Notes: generated by a model not told the origin, from the letters alone. A stretch of DNA of 64,000 nucleotides from Parabacteroides sp. TM07-1AC (GCF_003480915.1 NZ_QUKD01000007.1:62001-126000); one strand, 5' to 3'. Positions 35,990-45,494 are shown, counted from the stretch's first letter. Numbers and translations: made by a program.

Positions 35990-36882
35990 ATGCTTTTTCT
36001 TTATTTAATGATATATTACATATAAAAAAACACACATCATTGCATAATTAACCATGCATATAATCCATTTTCAAGAAAAAAATCCCCAAAACCAAGTGCT
36101 ATTATATTGTTTGTTGTCACTATATATACCTATTAACGAACAAAATATTATTTGTTATACAGATACAATCTGCTCCTCATCACACATCACATCAAAGAAC
36201 AATTCTGCTTGCCAAAAGAAAAACGACTTTACTTTATCCTTTGTATCCATGTATACGTCCATTAAAGTAAAGTCAAAAAGAGGGAGAAAGAAAGGATTGC
36301 CTTATTTTTCTTTTGGTCAGCACCATTATAATACACTACATCATCTTCAACCTTGGAGAAACAACCAGCAAAATAACCGCGAATATCACCACCAACAAAA
36401 TGCGATGCAATATATCCCATACTTTCCACAAACACACCTCCCAATCAGCCCTTCAAAAATGATTTTGCACAAAGTTTTTCACTTGCTTTCATAATCCGAA
36501 AAATGCACTAATTTTGTACTCGTTCAGCGAAGAAAAAGAAGTGCAAAACAGACTTTTCTACCATTTTATTTATAAAATATTGGTAGTCAACTGGTCTAAT
36601 ATGCTGCATCGGCAAGTAAGAGGTGATCACTTATGATTAAGGTATATAATCAACACTTATTCAGGAGTTCATATTTTGAGCGCCTTTTTTTAGTTTTATG
36701 AGCGATAGCCATCATTTATATGAGCATTTTAAGGAAGTAACGTTCATTTTATACTTGATTAAGATTACTATATTTTTCAATGTCTCAAGATACGGAGTAG
36801 ATAATTCTCAACAAATCAAAAAATAAATATTCGCTGACCGAATAAAATGCTTCAAATTATCTATCTTCATAACAAATAAGTT
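35990..36882. other. Gene-free junction region containing attR
   Basis: About 0.9 kb, AT-rich, between the hipBA promoter and the 3' end of the second restriction operon. It contains the attR core at 36605. Frames in it (for example at 36054-36494) have low-complexity, non-protein-like composition. The mix of compositions fits an element end joined to old flanking DNA. Confidence 0.55.
36605..36615 (+). repeat. attR core of the mnmE-targeting element (inferred)
   Basis: TGCATCGGCAA, followed by GTAA, reads Cys-Ile-Gly-Lys-stop and matches the mnmE end at 11533. Bases upstream (ATGC) do not match mnmE, as expected for an element end. Before insertion the chromosomal mnmE would have ended in this AAGTAA. 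Confidence 0.6.
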
Positions 36883-39033
36883 TCATTGATTAAAAGCATT
36901 ATTAATTAAATCATGCAAAGTTGAATATTGAGCATCGTATCTTGTTTTTGAAGTGTAACCTTTTTTGGTAGAACAAAGACTATTACTATCAATTTCATAT
37001 TCAGTTATGAAATTCACGAGAATATACATCTCGGATGTGTTTACATTTTTATACACATTTTGTTCTATTTCGTCAGCTGATACAACAGAACAAGTACCCC
37101 CTATAGAAAACAAGTGCTGGTCAGTATCATTCCTATGATGAAAGAGAAGATATCCCAACTCACTCAAATGTTCTATTATCTCCATTGACTCCTTTGTATA
37201 TTTTATTCCAATGGCTATTTTTCCAGTAGGCATGAAATTTAAACTCTTTATATTATAATTTTCCATCATAACCATCAAAACGCCACATTTACCCGAAAGC
37301 GATAATGATGGTTTTGATCGTTGGCCTACTTCTGTAAGTATAGTATCGGGATCATCTCCAATCGCTACTTTTTCCACAAAGAAATATTGCCTTAACTCAG
37401 TTAACAACGTCTCATTTTCGTTTTTATATTTTAAATCTTTATCTAGCGCCAAAGAAAAATAGTCATCCCTGTGGTATGGTTGATAAAGTTTTCCTAATAC
37501 CATTTGGAAGTTGACTTTGATGTACTCTTCTCCATTTACTCCTTGGCGTGCTGTCATCGCATAAAACTCAAAACGTGTTTTTAGCATTTCTTGAATTTCT
37601 TCTCGGAACCTCTTACGAACCTTTTGTTTCCACAGGTTCTTAGAACTATCACAGTCTTGTGCATAGAGCGAAACAACATATAAGAAATTTACGTCGTAGT
37701 GGCTGATAAGCAAAGTATCACGATCAAACAACCGGTTTTCAAAGTGACGTGAAATAAACGACTTCTGCTCATTCTCTGTCGTATAAATGTCCTGGGCATA
37801 CGAAAGTTCATTATCCATCCTTGCACTGATAAAAAAGTTGGGCACAATGTTATATCCCTCGGTTAGCCGGCTGCGATAACATTTTTCCTCTTCTTTATTA
37901 TCTAGGAATAGATTCATATTCCACTGTATCACATTTCGTGCATAGGTGTATTGCTTGTAGACAGACTCATCTGAAATGGAATTTCCAAGCTTATAATACT
38001 TGCTATCGCCAATGTAGTATATGGTTTTATCGTTCGTATTGGTAAGTCCAACATCCGCATAGATATGGTCTACCCGTTTTCCATCTTCTTGATCTTTAAG
38101 GCCTCTTGGAAGCATCTCCTTTTTATCACCCACCAATTCATCAATCATAGCCTCAAACACAATGTTGTAGTTTTGAGCTATTAAATACTCTTGTAGCTCA
38201 CTGGCAACAGAGATATTATGTGACTTATCGAAAAATGCATAACATAGCCCCCACAACTCTAAAGACTTATCAGAGAAATATTTATATTCAATTTGACGGA
38301 GCCGAACCTTACCAAAACCATTTAGATAATTATTAAACTTTGCTCCCGTTATCAAATCAAATCCTACGTTCATGGATACAGGAAAACCATATTTGTCATT
38401 GATATAACGAAGAATAGAGAAAAAGATAACCAATAATTCTTCATCAAAATTTATTTGTCGTTTCTTATTTACAGGATTCAAATAGAAAGGAACATTATTT
38501 TGTACAATAGTCGTGCTATGAGCAATTGTACGTGTCCAATTTATTTTATTATGACCTGAATGAATATTTTTCAAAACAGTCATAAAGAAGCTTTGATTCT
38601 TTCGGTTAAACTCAACCAATGCTAATAGCACCTCTAAATAGGTATTAGTCATATGACGGTGGCTTATACCAGCCTGTGCCATCTGTTTATGGTATACTAT
38701 ATCGTTCTTGGGGTTGTATTTATTAAACACACACAATGAGCGATATATCCACACTGCAAACTCATAGATAAATTTTCTTTCCTCTTCTGTTAGTTCTTCT
38801 GCCTTTTCCACATGAATGATTGTAGCTGGGGCTAGATGAGAAAATACCATCCCATTCCTATCAATAAGTACCTTCGGCAAAAAGAAGACGCAATCCCTTA
38901 TATGCGGGTTATATAGATAGCCTACATAATTTACCACGACTTCATGGCTGACATTTTCCAAGAAGTCGAGTCCCTTTAATGCATCTTTTACATCCGAAGC
39001 TTGGTAATGGTAGCCTTCAATCAAAATTCTCAT
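36883..39033 (-). CDS. LlaJI-like restriction endonuclease subunit
   Basis: A 716-residue nuclease subunit resembling LlaJI R2 / BsuMI-type proteins. The likely PD-(D/E)xK core is DHIYADVG followed by YYIGDSKYYK (Asp343, Lys345). Much of the rest (DNA recognition and coupling) is not recognisable to me. It overlaps the McrB-like gene by one base and ends the operon. In LlaJI and BsuMI, an AAA+ motor and such a subunit together cleave unmethylated sites protected by two m5C methylases, exactly the gene set seen here. The recognition site is unknown. Confidence 0.8.
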   Translation of the reverse strand: MRILIEGYHYQASDVKDALKGLDFLENVSHEVVVNYVGYLYNPHIRDCVFFLPKVLIDRNGMVFSHLAPATIIHVEKAEELTEEERKFIYEFAVWIYRSLCVFNKYNPKNDIVYHKQMAQAGISHRHMTNTYLEVLLALVEFNRKNQSFFMTVLKNIHSGHNKINWTRTIAHSTTIVQNNVPFYLNPVNKKRQINFDEELLVIFFSILRYINDKYGFPVSMNVGFDLITGAKFNNYLNGFGKVRLRQIEYKYFSDKSLELWGLCYAFFDKSHNISVASELQEYLIAQNYNIVFEAMIDELVGDKKEMLPRGLKDQEDGKRVDHIYADVGLTNTNDKTIYYIGDSKYYKLGNSISDESVYKQYTYARNVIQWNMNLFLDNKEEEKCYRSRLTEGYNIVPNFFISARMDNELSYAQDIYTTENEQKSFISRHFENRLFDRDTLLISHYDVNFLYVVSLYAQDCDSSKNLWKQKVRKRFREEIQEMLKTRFEFYAMTARQGVNGEEYIKVNFQMVLGKLYQPYHRDDYFSLALDKDLKYKNENETLLTELRQYFFVEKVAIGDDPDTILTEVGQRSKPSLSLSGKCGVLMVMMENYNIKSLNFMPTGKIAIGIKYTKESMEIIEHLSELGYLLFHHRNDTDQHLFSIGGTCSVVSADEIEQNVYKNVNTSEMYILVNFITEYEIDSNSLCSTKKGYTSKTRYDAQYSTLHDLINNAFNQ

Positions 39034-41255
39034 TATCTTATTTTTTCGATTGTTATATCCAAGTTTGCAGCATTTACTTTATTAATAAAGTCTTGAATAT
39101 TTCCACTGCCAATCTGAGTCGATACATAAATTGATTCTCCATTTGATAATATCACCTGCTTAGCTCTTTGATTCGGGTCAGACGAGCCAAATATTCTTGC
39201 TTCAAAATCAGACTGAGTTTCAACCAAATGCCTTATTGTACAATTTAAGCTCATCCATCGATTACGCACAGAATCTGCATTCATATCCGAATGATCTCTG
39301 CAGAATAATTCTATAGTACGTTTTACTAATTCTCCTTTACCATATTCACCATCTCCGTTTATAGAATACTTTGAATAGTCTCGTTGTGATGTAGGTATCC
39401 CTGCTATTTCATCCATTTCTGTTTCATCAGCAATAGAATCCGTATCTTCCGTTGTTAATGGAACTATTCCATTAGCCTCCATGAATGCATGTAATATCGC
39501 TTCACGCTGTAAACCAAAAAATTCCGTAAAGACAACTTTCTTCGTGCCATTTCCCTCCTTAATACGGAAGATACTTCTGTTATCGTCAGCATAATCTTTA
39601 TAAACATCATTCCATAGGTAGAACAACACCTTTGAAACGAATTGGTCACAACTGATTGAAGTGCCGTTTCCTGCAGGTTTTGCAAACCAATAGCCAATCT
39701 TTTTATCTTCCGACCCTGTTATTTCATCTATTTTATTATTGATAACCGAGATAAATTGCCACCAATCATATTTACTTGAGCCTATTTCAATAATAAAATC
39801 TTTGTTACCTTTTTCGATTGGCATATATTCCCAATCCCAGCGACGCTTAAATGCACTATCAATAGGAAATAATGATTGGTCGCTGGTATTCATTGTCGCC
39901 CAAATATATAGATTACTTGGCAAACGCATCTCAACGCCATTCTTTATCTTTTCAGAAAGATTTACAGAGTCTTTAAATTCCCCAGTCAAAAACCTTTTTA
40001 TATCATCATCTGGACAAATGGCAAACTTTGACTCACCGTTATCTCCACGGTCTAACAACTGGAATAAATCACCAAAAATCTGAGCACAATTACCTCTATT
40101 GATTTCTTCAATGATAAGATAATATGGCGAAGCCTCTCCTTCATTGACCAATCTCCATGCATTAACGTATGCTTTAAGAAAAGCTTGTGGTACATATTTA
40201 TAAACAATGTGGGATTCATTTGATTTTGCAAGATATTCTTCTCCCACGGCCATTCCTTTATCAAACTCTACTGTGTAGCTGTCAGACATACCGCAAGCGC
40301 TCAAAATAGCCTTCTTATCTGCGATACTCAGTTGTTTCAATGAATACCAATACTTCGCTCCAAACTTCTGAGATGAATAAGGGACACCATGTTCTTTAAA
40401 CTCAGTAAGCTTACTTATTAATTCATCTTTAGTATACAATTTTTCCTCATATCCCTCCATGGTGGGCTTATACGCTCCCACAAATGTGGAGTAATCACTA
40501 TCAGGGTGAAATGTAGTACGGATACGATTAGTGCCGTTTGTGTATTCTTCTATTTTATTGGATTTTCCCGTACCGGGCGCTCCATAGTAAATTACTTGTA
40601 AACAGTCAGCAGAATCTTTTATACTCTCAGAGTGATTTTCACCAATATTACATTGAGGAACAACAATATCATTAAAATAATCAAAGAACACTTTTTTATC
40701 CAACTTGTCTGTTGGAACTGGAGGCAATGTTTTTTTTTGATAATTCACCTTTAGCGCAATAGTTCCATCAGCCTCCACAGATATATCAGAGAATAAATTT
40801 AGCATATTAGCAATTATATCTGCATTACCAAGCTTGATATCAAAGGTACTTTCTAATGCATCCTTTAATGTTGTTTTTTTACCCGCTTGAATTATATCCA
40901 TTAACAAAGAGTTTAAAACAAAAATCCCATTATTATCCTGAATACTGTCGGTATATGGGTTTGGTATATAATACCTTCTTACCCAACCTTCAATATAAGA
41001 TTTAGCCTCATCAAAATTTAAAGCATGATCAAATCGAGGATAAAAGTTTTCAGAATCTTCATAATATAATCCTAGTTGAGATGCTAATTGATACGCTGTT
41101 CTAAAAAAGTTCTGACTTCCATCCCACATTTTCCAGTGGTTATTGACATATTCACGCGCAGCATCTTTCTTCATTATAAAATAAGGAAGAATAGCTGTAA
41201 ATTCACATACTTGTTTAATAGTGACATTTCGCCACCTACAAATTGGATCAGCCAT
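39033..41255 (-). CDS. McrB-like AAA+ motor of the LlaJI-type system
   Basis: A 740-residue AAA+ protein. The N-terminal ~200 residues may bind DNA. The core has Walker A GAPGTGKS (from Gly227), the YYLIIEEINRGNCAQIFGDLFQLLDR Walker B region and the McrB sensor ATMNTSDQSLFPIDSAFKRRW. A C-terminal tail of about 100 residues includes NSRNRWMSLNCTIRHL-like sequence. It lies 13 bp behind the second methylase. It differs clearly from the McrB-like protein at 29-31 kb, so the two systems are not simple duplicates. Confidence 0.87.
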   Translation of the reverse strand: MADPICRWRNVTIKQVCEFTAILPYFIMKKDAAREYVNNHWKMWDGSQNFFRTAYQLASQLGLYYEDSENFYPRFDHALNFDEAKSYIEGWVRRYYIPNPYTDSIQDNNGIFVLNSLLMDIIQAGKKTTLKDALESTFDIKLGNADIIANMLNLFSDISVEADGTIALKVNYQKKTLPPVPTDKLDKKVFFDYFNDIVVPQCNIGENHSESIKDSADCLQVIYYGAPGTGKSNKIEEYTNGTNRIRTTFHPDSDYSTFVGAYKPTMEGYEEKLYTKDELISKLTEFKEHGVPYSSQKFGAKYWYSLKQLSIADKKAILSACGMSDSYTVEFDKGMAVGEEYLAKSNESHIVYKYVPQAFLKAYVNAWRLVNEGEASPYYLIIEEINRGNCAQIFGDLFQLLDRGDNGESKFAICPDDDIKRFLTGEFKDSVNLSEKIKNGVEMRLPSNLYIWATMNTSDQSLFPIDSAFKRRWDWEYMPIEKGNKDFIIEIGSSKYDWWQFISVINNKIDEITGSEDKKIGYWFAKPAGNGTSISCDQFVSKVLFYLWNDVYKDYADDNRSIFRIKEGNGTKKVVFTEFFGLQREAILHAFMEANGIVPLTTEDTDSIADETEMDEIAGIPTSQRDYSKYSINGDGEYGKGELVKRTIELFCRDHSDMNADSVRNRWMSLNCTIRHLVETQSDFEARIFGSSDPNQRAKQVILSNGESIYVSTQIGSGNIQDFINKVNAANLDITIEKIR

Positions 41256-41268
41256 AATTATTTGTCAA

Positions 41269-42444
41269 TTAAATTATTGAAACACCATATTTTGTTATAT
41301 CTAATTGTCTCAAAATAGCCATTAAAACATTCACTACAATGCTATTGCCCGCTTGTTTGTAACAAGCCGCATCTGACACAACTATTTTAAAAGAATCATC
41401 AAATCCCATTAAATTTAAACATTCGCGTGGAGATAATTTTCTATATCTACCTAAATGAGGAATGATTTCATTACTTTCACTCATGTTATATCCCCCCTCA
41501 CAATCTTTTGTAAGTGCGTATTTTTTTACATTATCCGTCAGATAGTATTGTTCTTCAAAGTCAGAAGTATGGAATACATGATTATCAGTCGCATCAATCT
41601 TTTCCGATTTTCCTATTGGATGATATATGAAATCTCCATGCCAATTAAATTGCTGATTTCGTTTCTGACATAATGCTATATCACCATTAACTTGAGTGTA
41701 ACTTTTAATATGATTTATCGTCCTTGTTACAAAGAATGCTCCTTTTTGCTTAAGGAAATATTTTGTATCAACGCATGATTCCAAAAAATCATACATGCTT
41801 TTTGTCAATGGGATAGGCTTAGGGTATTTAAAATCACATTCCGTTTTAAAGCCTATACAAAAAATTCTATCTCTACTTTGCGGAATACCGTATTCTTTAC
41901 TATTCAGAACTTGATAATAGATCTGATAGCCACAATCTTCCTCAAATGTTTTTCTAATAGTTTTCCATGTTCTACCGTTGTCATGATTCAACATACCCTT
42001 GACGTTCTCAAAAATGAAAACTTTCGGTCGACATTCAATCACAATTCTAGCAAATTCACTGAATAAAGTACCTCTAGTATCTTCAAATCCACCTCTTTTA
42101 CCTCTGATTGAGAATGCTTGACATGGAGCGCCACCAACAAATAAATCTACTTTATCTTTAAATGGCTTTGCATCAAAATCATGAATGTCATCATGCCAAC
42201 GTTCCTCTAGTAGTTTGTAGTTTGCCATGTATGCTTTCTTACAATCAGAATCAATATCTCCTGCAAATTGAATTTGATAATTCAATCCTAATCTTTGAAA
42301 AGCATGCTCAATAGCACCAATGCCACTAAATGAAGTTCCGATACGAATAGTTCGTTCAGGAAATTCAAATGCATGATTTAACCAAGTATAATCATTATCA
42401 ATATTATCTTGGGTGTTTTGTATATTCGCGTATTTATTAGTCAT
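41269..42444 (-). CDS. DNA (cytosine-5) methyltransferase, second of a tandem pair
   Basis: A 391-residue m5C methylase with motif I IGTSFSGIGAIEHAF, motif IV GGAPCQAFS (Cys108), motif VI FENVKGM, motif VIII QSRDRIFCIGF and motif X KQAGNSIVVNV. It is clearly paralogous to the upstream gene along its whole length. Its ATG overlaps the stop of that gene by a few bases, giving translational coupling. Two methylases are typical for systems that recognise an asymmetric site, each protecting one strand, as for LlaJI (established family knowledge; site here unknown). Confidence 0.92.
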   Translation of the reverse strand: MTNKYANIQNTQDNIDNDYTWLNHAFEFPERTIRIGTSFSGIGAIEHAFQRLGLNYQIQFAGDIDSDCKKAYMANYKLLEERWHDDIHDFDAKPFKDKVDLFVGGAPCQAFSIRGKRGGFEDTRGTLFSEFARIVIECRPKVFIFENVKGMLNHDNGRTWKTIRKTFEEDCGYQIYYQVLNSKEYGIPQSRDRIFCIGFKTECDFKYPKPIPLTKSMYDFLESCVDTKYFLKQKGAFFVTRTINHIKSYTQVNGDIALCQKRNQQFNWHGDFIYHPIGKSEKIDATDNHVFHTSDFEEQYYLTDNVKKYALTKDCEGGYNMSESNEIIPHLGRYRKLSPRECLNLMGFDDSFKIVVSDAACYKQAGNSIVVNVLMAILRQLDITKYGVSII

Positions 42445-43549
42445 TATCTACTCCATATTTAGTAATATCCAATTGCTTTAGTATAGAAATTAATACGTCC
42501 ACAACGATACTATTTCCAGCCTCCATATATGCGGCTGTGTTACTAGTGACAATGTTAAATGTATCACGAAATCCCATTAGTCTATGACATTCTCTAGGTG
42601 TCAATTTTCGAATTCCGTTTATACCCTTATTTTTATTAAAAGTGACATAATTATCAACTCCTGCTCTGTGCATTTTATGCATAGAATGCAAAAGAGGTCT
42701 TGCTACATCTAAATCTGTTTTTGTTGAAGTCTTAAAATTCTTAGTTCCACCTGCTAAAACATATTTGGCAACTTTTTCAGATAAATAATATTTATCTTCG
42801 ACTTCGCTAACAGGGAAAGTAAAACGATTAAAATCATGTTCCCCTAATTCTTTACATTTACTTTGTACATTATAGAAACAAGAGTCCGACCAATCTTCTA
42901 GAAAATCATACATGCGATATTTCAACTCAATTGGTGCAGGAAACTTAAAGTCTGTTTTTTCTCTAAATCCTATACAAAACAAACGTTCTCTATGCTGCGG
43001 AATACCGTAATTTTTACTATTTAATAATTGGTAATGAATATCATAACCACAATATTCTTCAAATGTATTTTTTATAACTTCCCATGTTCTCCCATTATCA
43101 TGAGTTAGAATGCCTTGAACATTTTCAAAAATAAAAATTTTAGGACAGCATTCTTTAACAACACGTGCAAATTCTCTAAATAGAGTTCCTCGTGTATCCT
43201 CAAACCCTCTTCTAAAACCTACCATTGAAAATGCCTGACAAGGTGCACCACCGACAAATAAGTCTATTATTCCGTTATATGGTGTTGCATCAAAATTGTG
43301 TATATCCGTATGCCAAGCTTCCTCCCTTAAATCATAATTAGCAAAATATGCTTTTTTACAATTTGGCTCAATGTCTCCAGCAAATAAAAGATCTGTATTT
43401 AAATTAAGCCTTTGAAATGCATGTTCTATCGCACCAATGCCACTAAAGGTGGTTCCAATACGTATTATACGGTTGGGGTATTCAAATATCTTATCCAACC
43501 AATTTGGACCATTCCAATCAATGTTATCTATTGTGTTTTGAATATTCAT
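42437..43549 (-). CDS. DNA (cytosine-5) methyltransferase, first of a tandem pair
   Basis: A 370-residue m5C methylase: motif I IGTTFSGIGAIEHAF, motif IV GGAPCQAFS (Cys104 from this start), motif VI FENVQGI, motif VIII QHRERLFCIGF and motif X MEAGNSIVVDV. An earlier in-frame ATG seven codons upstream overlaps the XRE gene; the ATG giving MNIQNT matches the start of the paralogous methylase (both continue NT-DNID), so it was chosen. Differences between the pair lie mostly in the target-recognition region between motifs VIII and IX, as expected for distinct strand targets. Confidence 0.92.
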   Translation of the reverse strand: MNIQNTIDNIDWNGPNWLDKIFEYPNRIIRIGTTFSGIGAIEHAFQRLNLNTDLLFAGDIEPNCKKAYFANYDLREEAWHTDIHNFDATPYNGIIDLFVGGAPCQAFSMVGFRRGFEDTRGTLFREFARVVKECCPKIFIFENVQGILTHDNGRTWEVIKNTFEEYCGYDIHYQLLNSKNYGIPQHRERLFCIGFREKTDFKFPAPIELKYRMYDFLEDWSDSCFYNVQSKCKELGEHDFNRFTFPVSEVEDKYYLSEKVAKYVLAGGTKNFKTSTKTDLDVARPLLHSMHKMHRAGVDNYVTFNKNKGINGIRKLTPRECHRLMGFRDTFNIVTSNTAAYMEAGNSIVVDVLISILKQLDITKYGVDND

Positions 43550-43553
43550 TCTA

Positions 43554-43757
43554 CTATCTTTCTTTCTCATCAGTTATCAGCTCCTTCATGTTTACTCCAA
43601 GCACTTCACTGATGCGTTGTAGCGTGTCAAGGCTAGGTTGAACACGGTTACAACAATAGCCATTAACAGTGCTAAAGCTTTTTCCTATTTTTTCAGCTAA
43701 TAGTGTTTGAGACATTTCTTTCTCAACCAAAACGACCTTAATTCTATTCAGTTTCAT
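43554..43757 (-). CDS. XRE-family controller protein of the LlaJI-type system
   Basis: An HTH protein of 67 residues starting MKLNRIKVVLVEKEMSQ, with LLAEKIGKSFSTVNGYCCNRVQPSLDTLQRISEVLGV. It is homologous to the XRE protein of the first cluster and sits in the same place at the head of a methylase-McrB operon. Upstream in-frame ATGs would leave almost no leader after the -7 box at 43791, so the ATG at 43757 (leader about 27 nt) was chosen. It probably times methylase and nuclease expression. Confidence 0.83.
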   Translation of the reverse strand: MKLNRIKVVLVEKEMSQTLLAEKIGKSFSTVNGYCCNRVQPSLDTLQRISEVLGVNMKELITDEKER

Positions 43758-43790
43758 AAACTTTTGGATTGACGACATTAAAACCTTATA

Positions 43791-43798
43791 CAAAAATA
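43791..43798 (-). promoter_or_regulatory. -7 element of the LlaJI-type operon
   Basis: The minus strand reads TATTTTTG, a full TAnnTTTG match. No clear -33 element or inverted-repeat operator was found. Confidence 0.5.
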
Positions 43799-44304
43799 GC
43801 TAATTTATTCATAGAATAGTGTGTTTAATACGATATTTATATATTTTAGTAAGATAACACAACGTAAAGCTTGGAATAAGTTTTCAAAACTGGTAGAATC
43901 TATAAGTTGATATCTGTTCTAACGTATGTATTTTCATGTTCAAAAAAGCTAGTATACAACTACTCTATACTCAGAGAGAGATTCATTTATATACTTGCTC
44001 TAAACAGTATATATGTAATTAAGCCAATAACCAAAATAGAAATAGCCATATTACTATATAGCGGACTCTTCTGCTTGACTTTTTCTTTTTTGCTGTTTGC
44101 TGGCTTATCTACTCGATTGTTGTCTCACATTGATAAATTAGATTCTGAAGGCTGTTACCTGTGCGACATGGAGAAATACAATGAGGCGGCAATCTCCGGC
44201 TGGTGCGTAATACGCGTGTTGCCGGCAGAACTGCTGACGTTTAAGACTGTGCGGCTCGTTATTCGGGCAATAAAAATCATAACTAAAAAAAATAACAATA
44301 CAGA
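43799..44304. other. Junction between restriction operon and decayed module
   Basis: The first ~280 bases are AT-rich with no gene. Composition shifts to more GC-rich around 44080-44150, where the nuclease remnant begins. This is the probable right limit of the acquired restriction system. Confidence 0.4.
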
Positions 44305-44329
44305 ATGTCATTACAAAACAAGGGGGTAG
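44090..44329 (+). pseudogene. C-terminal remnant, possibly of a VRR-NUC nuclease gene
   Basis: The frame around 44150-44270 reads EGCYLCDMEKYNEAAISGWCVIRVLPAELL, which resembles the end of VRR-NUC nucleases (pattern DxEKYNEAxxxGWxVxRV). Upstream in the same frame the sequence becomes AT-rich and no longer protein-like, so the 5' part is lost, perhaps replaced when the restriction genes arrived. It directly precedes the DUF4373 pseudogene, a typical neighbour in phage-like replication modules of this order. The family call is tentative. Confidence 0.4.
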
Positions 44330-44928
44330 ATTCTTTTTCGTTGAACATCGATTTTTTCGTTATCGAAAAAATTGCTCTGATTGAGGCAGAGCATGGCTGG
44401 AAAGGTTCGCTGATAACATTAAAATTACTTTGCAGAATAGCAAGGAAGGATTTTATTGTCGTTGGGATAAAGATATCTGTCTGCTCTTTTGCCGGAAAGC
44501 CGGAATAGAGGTCGATATTCAGTTTATGGATACTCTGTTTCAATCTCTTCTAGAAAGAAATTTCTTTGACACAAATTTGTTTCATAAATTTGGTATATTG
44601 ACTTCCCGCAGCATCCAAATTCGTTTCTTTGAAGCGACAGTCCGCCGCCGAAAAATAAAGGAAAGTATAGTAGAGGAAAATAAATTTACAACAGCAGCAA
44701 CACGCGTGCGAGGAGCCGGAAAAAGAACCGGAGAATCTGAATGAAGAACGTGAACAATGGAAAGAAGCCTTGCTGGCGGACGAAGACTGGCAGGCAACGC
44801 TGCCGGCACCGTATTCTTCCGGAAATTCCGGTCACCCCGAACGTCCTTCAAGAATCCGGGAACTGATTGAAACCGGTCAGCGTGTCACCGAGATAGCCCT
44901 GAAAATCTGTAATTCGCAAGCCGTATGA
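44305..44928 (+). pseudogene. Frameshifted DUF4373 (Lin1244/Lin1753-like) gene
   Basis: The start MSLQNKGVDSFSLNIDFFVIEKIALIEAEHGWKG matches the DUF4373 domain. After LLCRIAR the domain continues in another frame as KEGFYCRWDKDICLLFC...NLFHKFGILTSRSIQIRFFEAT, and then returns to the first frame near 44690 as a Glu-rich tail ending ...KICNSQAV-stop at 44928. So two compensating frameshifts break the gene. The family is a DnaD-like replication-associated domain found in phage and mobile regions. The stop overlaps the ATG of the next gene. Confidence 0.7.
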
Positions 44929-45371
44929 GTTTGGATAACAGATTACGGCTTGCCGTCGAAGAACGCCGGGTATCGACATACCCGCTACAGGAAATTCTGC
45001 CCTACGTGAATCGTATTCTCCTGCAGACATATGCCCTGGTCGGTTTCAAACCTCCCAGCGAGCATGATCTGGGGCTTTTGATAGCCAAAGTCGCCACCGA
45101 CCAGCAAGAGTCTTATCCTTCTCTGACTTTGCAGGAAGTGGAACTCTGCTTTGAGCTGGGTGCAAAAGGCGAGTACGGCGACTTTATGGGACTGAACCTG
45201 CGCACCATCACTCGCTGGCTGAAAACATACCAGACAAGCGAATTGCGTTACCGTGCGGTTGTGGAGCGTGAACGGCAGGTGTTGGTGAAACAGCAAGCGA
45301 TGGCGATTCTTTTGAAAGAGTTTTTTGACAAAGTGATTGAGGAAGAAGGAGAATTGCTTATGATAACGTAA
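44925..45371 (+). CDS. Conserved small protein, partner of the DUF4373 gene
   Basis: A 148-residue protein I cannot assign. It has a central helical region (LPYVNRILLQTYALVGFKPPSEHDLGLLIAKVATD) and a GEYGDFMGLNLRTITRWLKTYQTSE segment, then a charged helix. Its start overlaps the stop of the DUF4373 pseudogene, so it was the second gene of a replication-like pair. The frame is intact, though its partner is broken. It may load or assist a helicase in a phage-type module (inference only). Confidence 0.6.
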   Translation: MSLDNRLRLAVEERRVSTYPLQEILPYVNRILLQTYALVGFKPPSEHDLGLLIAKVATDQQESYPSLTLQEVELCFELGAKGEYGDFMGLNLRTITRWLKTYQTSELRYRAVVERERQVLVKQQAMAILLKEFFDKVIEEEGELLMIT

Positions 45372-45494
45372 ACCGTGATTCAAAGAATATATTTTATTGG
45401 GTTACATTACTGTTCATAAAATCAGGAACTATTTATCTATAGCAACAATTATCTAAAATTATGCATAAAAGCCTACAGGCAGGGAGAAAAATCA

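Larger units (their letters stand above)
11533..36615. mobile_element. Mobilizable defence-carrying element in the mnmE 3' end
   Basis: The boundaries are inferred from the 11-bp direct repeat. The plus-strand backbone (integrase, HTH and excisionase-like proteins, RepA-like ATPase, MobC, relaxase) is typical of Bacteroidales mobilizable elements that depend on a helper conjugative element, since no type IV secretion genes are present. The cargo is an AAA/DUF234 ATPase, a methylase-McrBC-OLD-DUF3883 cluster, DUF2971, an unknown gene and HipBA. Integration keeps the mnmE C terminus, as for SGI1-type islands that use the same gene end. The left boundary is well placed; the right boundary depends on one short repeat. 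Confidence 0.6.

Noticed and set aside
36054..36494. Open frame of 146 codons in the attR region
   Set aside because: Low-complexity, His/Gln-rich product with no domain, lying in an AT-rich non-coding junction.
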